From contig NC_087080.1 of assembly GCF_026151205.1 (NCBI RefSeq), positions 5,125,096-5,189,095 on the forward strand: a DNA stretch of 64,000 nucleotides, read 5' to 3'. Under the pieces are notes generated by a model. That model saw only the letters and a program-made list of their open reading frames with translations. It searched no databases and was not told the origin of the DNA. The translations under genes were made by a program, and so were the position numbers. This DNA is from Bolinopsis microptera (Eukaryota > Ctenophora > Tentaculata > Lobata > Bolinopsidae). Position 1 is the first letter of the stretch; every line of letters starts with the position of its first letter. Of the stretch, positions 54,901 to 57,900 are shown in pieces.

Positions 54901-57900
54901 TAACCCTAATTTATTTTTTGGGGCAAGAACTATCCCTGAAAATCATCAGATAATATTAAAACCAATCGCCAGCCCCCTTTTGGAACCACCTAAAATGCCA
55001 AAATTTGTCAAAAAAATGCTTAAAAACCTCGGATTTTAAACATTTAAGTGGTCTTTAAGGACTTTTGTCAGAAAACGGCAGTTCTGGTTTAATGCATCAA
55101 TATGTCAATACAGGAATGAGGTAACCTTCTTACTACCTCGTCAAGTTATTCAGTTATACACATAGATATAATATGTGAAGGCGAACCGGTCACAAGGGCG
55201 AAAGTCACGAGGACGTAGGTCACGAGGGCGGAAGTCACAAGGGCGAAGTACCCAACCTTTTAGGAAACTTCCGCCGTTGGGTCCTTCGTCCTCGTGACAT
55301 CCGCCCTCGTGTCCTATACCATGTGAATTTGTTTGCAATAAAGTCACAATTACTAGGTTTACATGAGAGATCTTTTTACGAGGTATGTATTGTCTTATTG
55401 TCCCATTTTTCCATCTTGGAATTTTGCCAAGCCTCATGGAGTTGCTAATTCTACTTTTTAAGGCACACTAACCTTATCAGCTGATAATCATTGATTATTA
55501 ATGTAAATATTGTTAATTATGAATTGTCCCTGTTATTCGTTTGTTTGCTTTAGCAAACTCTCTGATCACGTAATTGTTCACATAATAAATAAAATTTCAC
55601 TTTATAGTTGGAACTTTCACTAAGATGACATATAATTTGCTAGAGCTGAATCAGCTTATACTCTAGTTCACAACACTAACAACGCTTCAGAAATTGTTAT
55701 TTTAGTGGACATGGTTATGCCGTTAGGATTCTAGTCTATAACCAAAGAGCATACTGTATACAATATTACCTCCGTATATAATATTACCTCCGCACTCCGC
55801 AGCCTTAAGGCTGTGTCACAACTCGATGTCTAATATGTATGAACATTGAACAATTGGTTTACGCCACCTTGTTTATACCATATTGACGCCATTTTTCCTG
55901 ACTTAACATTGAGTGAAAGTACAATCGTCTATTTGAAACAGGGACAAAAGAAAATCACGATTATTTAGTCCAAAAATCGCGGCGGAAATCTCGAAAATCG
56001 CGGCGACAGATAATGTATTTGCAGAGCAAAGTTAAATTTCATATATTCGTTAACTAGCTTGTTAGTCTAGTTAGATTAGCTATAAATACTGAGCAGAGCT
56101 TGCTTTTAGATCAGCCCTTCCAGACGATCTCGAAAGTTCCTCCCAGCTCGCCAGAACGGAACTCGATGTTCCACTTCGAATATGTACTCATATACATAAT
56201 ATTATTAGTTAACTTTTGTCAATACTTTACCATACTACACGTAATCAAACAAATAAACCCTGTTTACAATGAGATAACATCACGTGTTTTGATAACAAAG
56301 CTAGAGACTAAGGGGTATGGAGCACACTGCTTTTCATGTGTTTTTTTACCATGAGTTCCTTTTCACAAATTGTACTACTAGTCTTAACTATAATTCTAAA
56401 GATTATCTTTTGGGGGACCAAGGGCTTATCTTCCGAGTATAAAGCAGACACTCCTGAATTTTAAAGTAAAATAGGCCCCTAACGAAAGTTTACCGTACAC
56501 AACGAATCCAAGGCCCTGGACGTAGCTAATATTTTTGAAAGATTAGACAGATTACTTTAACCACGAGTATATAACGAAACTGCGAACGAATTAATTAAAA
56601 ACCTTCCCTATAACGAACCTAAGCCACAAGATAAGTTTTTTAATTCGTTTTAACTTCATTCGATAAACAAAAACGTTGAATGTATTAAGTGGACCAAAGA
56701 GAACTTTGCTCTATGCAATTTATAAACTAAAAATTACAGCAGATCTGAGAATTCTAGTCGACCTCCAATGTAATCATAATAAACTATATTATAAATAGAA
56801 TTAAATGAGTAGTTTCACCTGTATATCATGGGAAATCACGTAATTTACTTTTAAGGCACATCCCAACCCATCATGGGTTTACTACTACTTCAACTATCAT
56901 TACTGGTTAGGGATTCGGACTACAAATAACAATATGTCATGATACAGAATTCGTGATAATCAAACTAATTACAATTAACAATCAACACAAATCACTTTTT
57001 ACATATCCACATACCTGTGATAAAGACTGCTGCTTTGACTTTTTCTCCATGTTCAGCCTCATCTCCGACTCTTCATTGGCATCGTTAAGGTTCTGTATCT
57101 CATCCGCGGCGTGGGTCACTTTGTCGTGAAGCACCTTGCGCGCGTCGTGTATCGCGTAAACTTCCGTGTCGCTCAGGATCGGGTAATCTTCCACTCTGAT
57201 CTTGATGTTATCAGTTCGTGTGTGGAGTTTTAGAAAGTTTTACCGATAACATTTTAAACATATTTCAGTTATTCGATACTCATTAACAGTAAGAACTCTA
57301 TTCTGTGCAGCAGTTGTGACTGCCAAATTTCTGGTGACAATCTACGTTATAAATAGGGTGAAGATTGTAATTTTATCGATTGATGATTTGCTGCCAATAA
57401 CAGGCCCTAGAATTGGATTTTTTAAAAACTGCATATCATAGACTCCCTCCAAAGTAAAAGTGTATAACTATAATAGAGGCCTTACTGTAACGGTATATAA
57501 AGCTGTACGAGAATTATTAAAAGTGTATCATGGTTCTCTGAACAAGACGATTCAATCTGATTTAGCCAACCTCACGATTTATGTGTTCGTTGACGGGTGT
57601 TACCACAAGAGAATAGAGACTTCTCACTGTAGCTTGCATTCCTTCGACATCACTCACATGCGATATGTTGACGTTCTGAAGATATAAAGGTCTTAAATTA
57701 CCATAAATTGCCATCTAAAAATATTCAAAAAAAGTCAAATGTTTGATGTTTATAAACATCAAACATTTGACTTTTTTAACGTATAAATACGTATTTTATA
57801 ATGTATTCATCCGCTTAATAATATGATACGATCTACTTTCCATCAGAAATTTGGCAATTGAGAAGGATTTTATTTGAAAATAATCTAAGACTAACATTTT

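Larger units (their letters stand above)
45170..57014 (-). other. 11.8-kb intron e2-e3
   Basis: Largest intron. Contents: SINE, a 26-bp hairpin at 45738-45763, the LINE, an unrecognised ORF, a BTB remnant, a miniature foldback element, and otherwise AT-rich sequence without visible genes at 55440-57010. Confidence 0.7.
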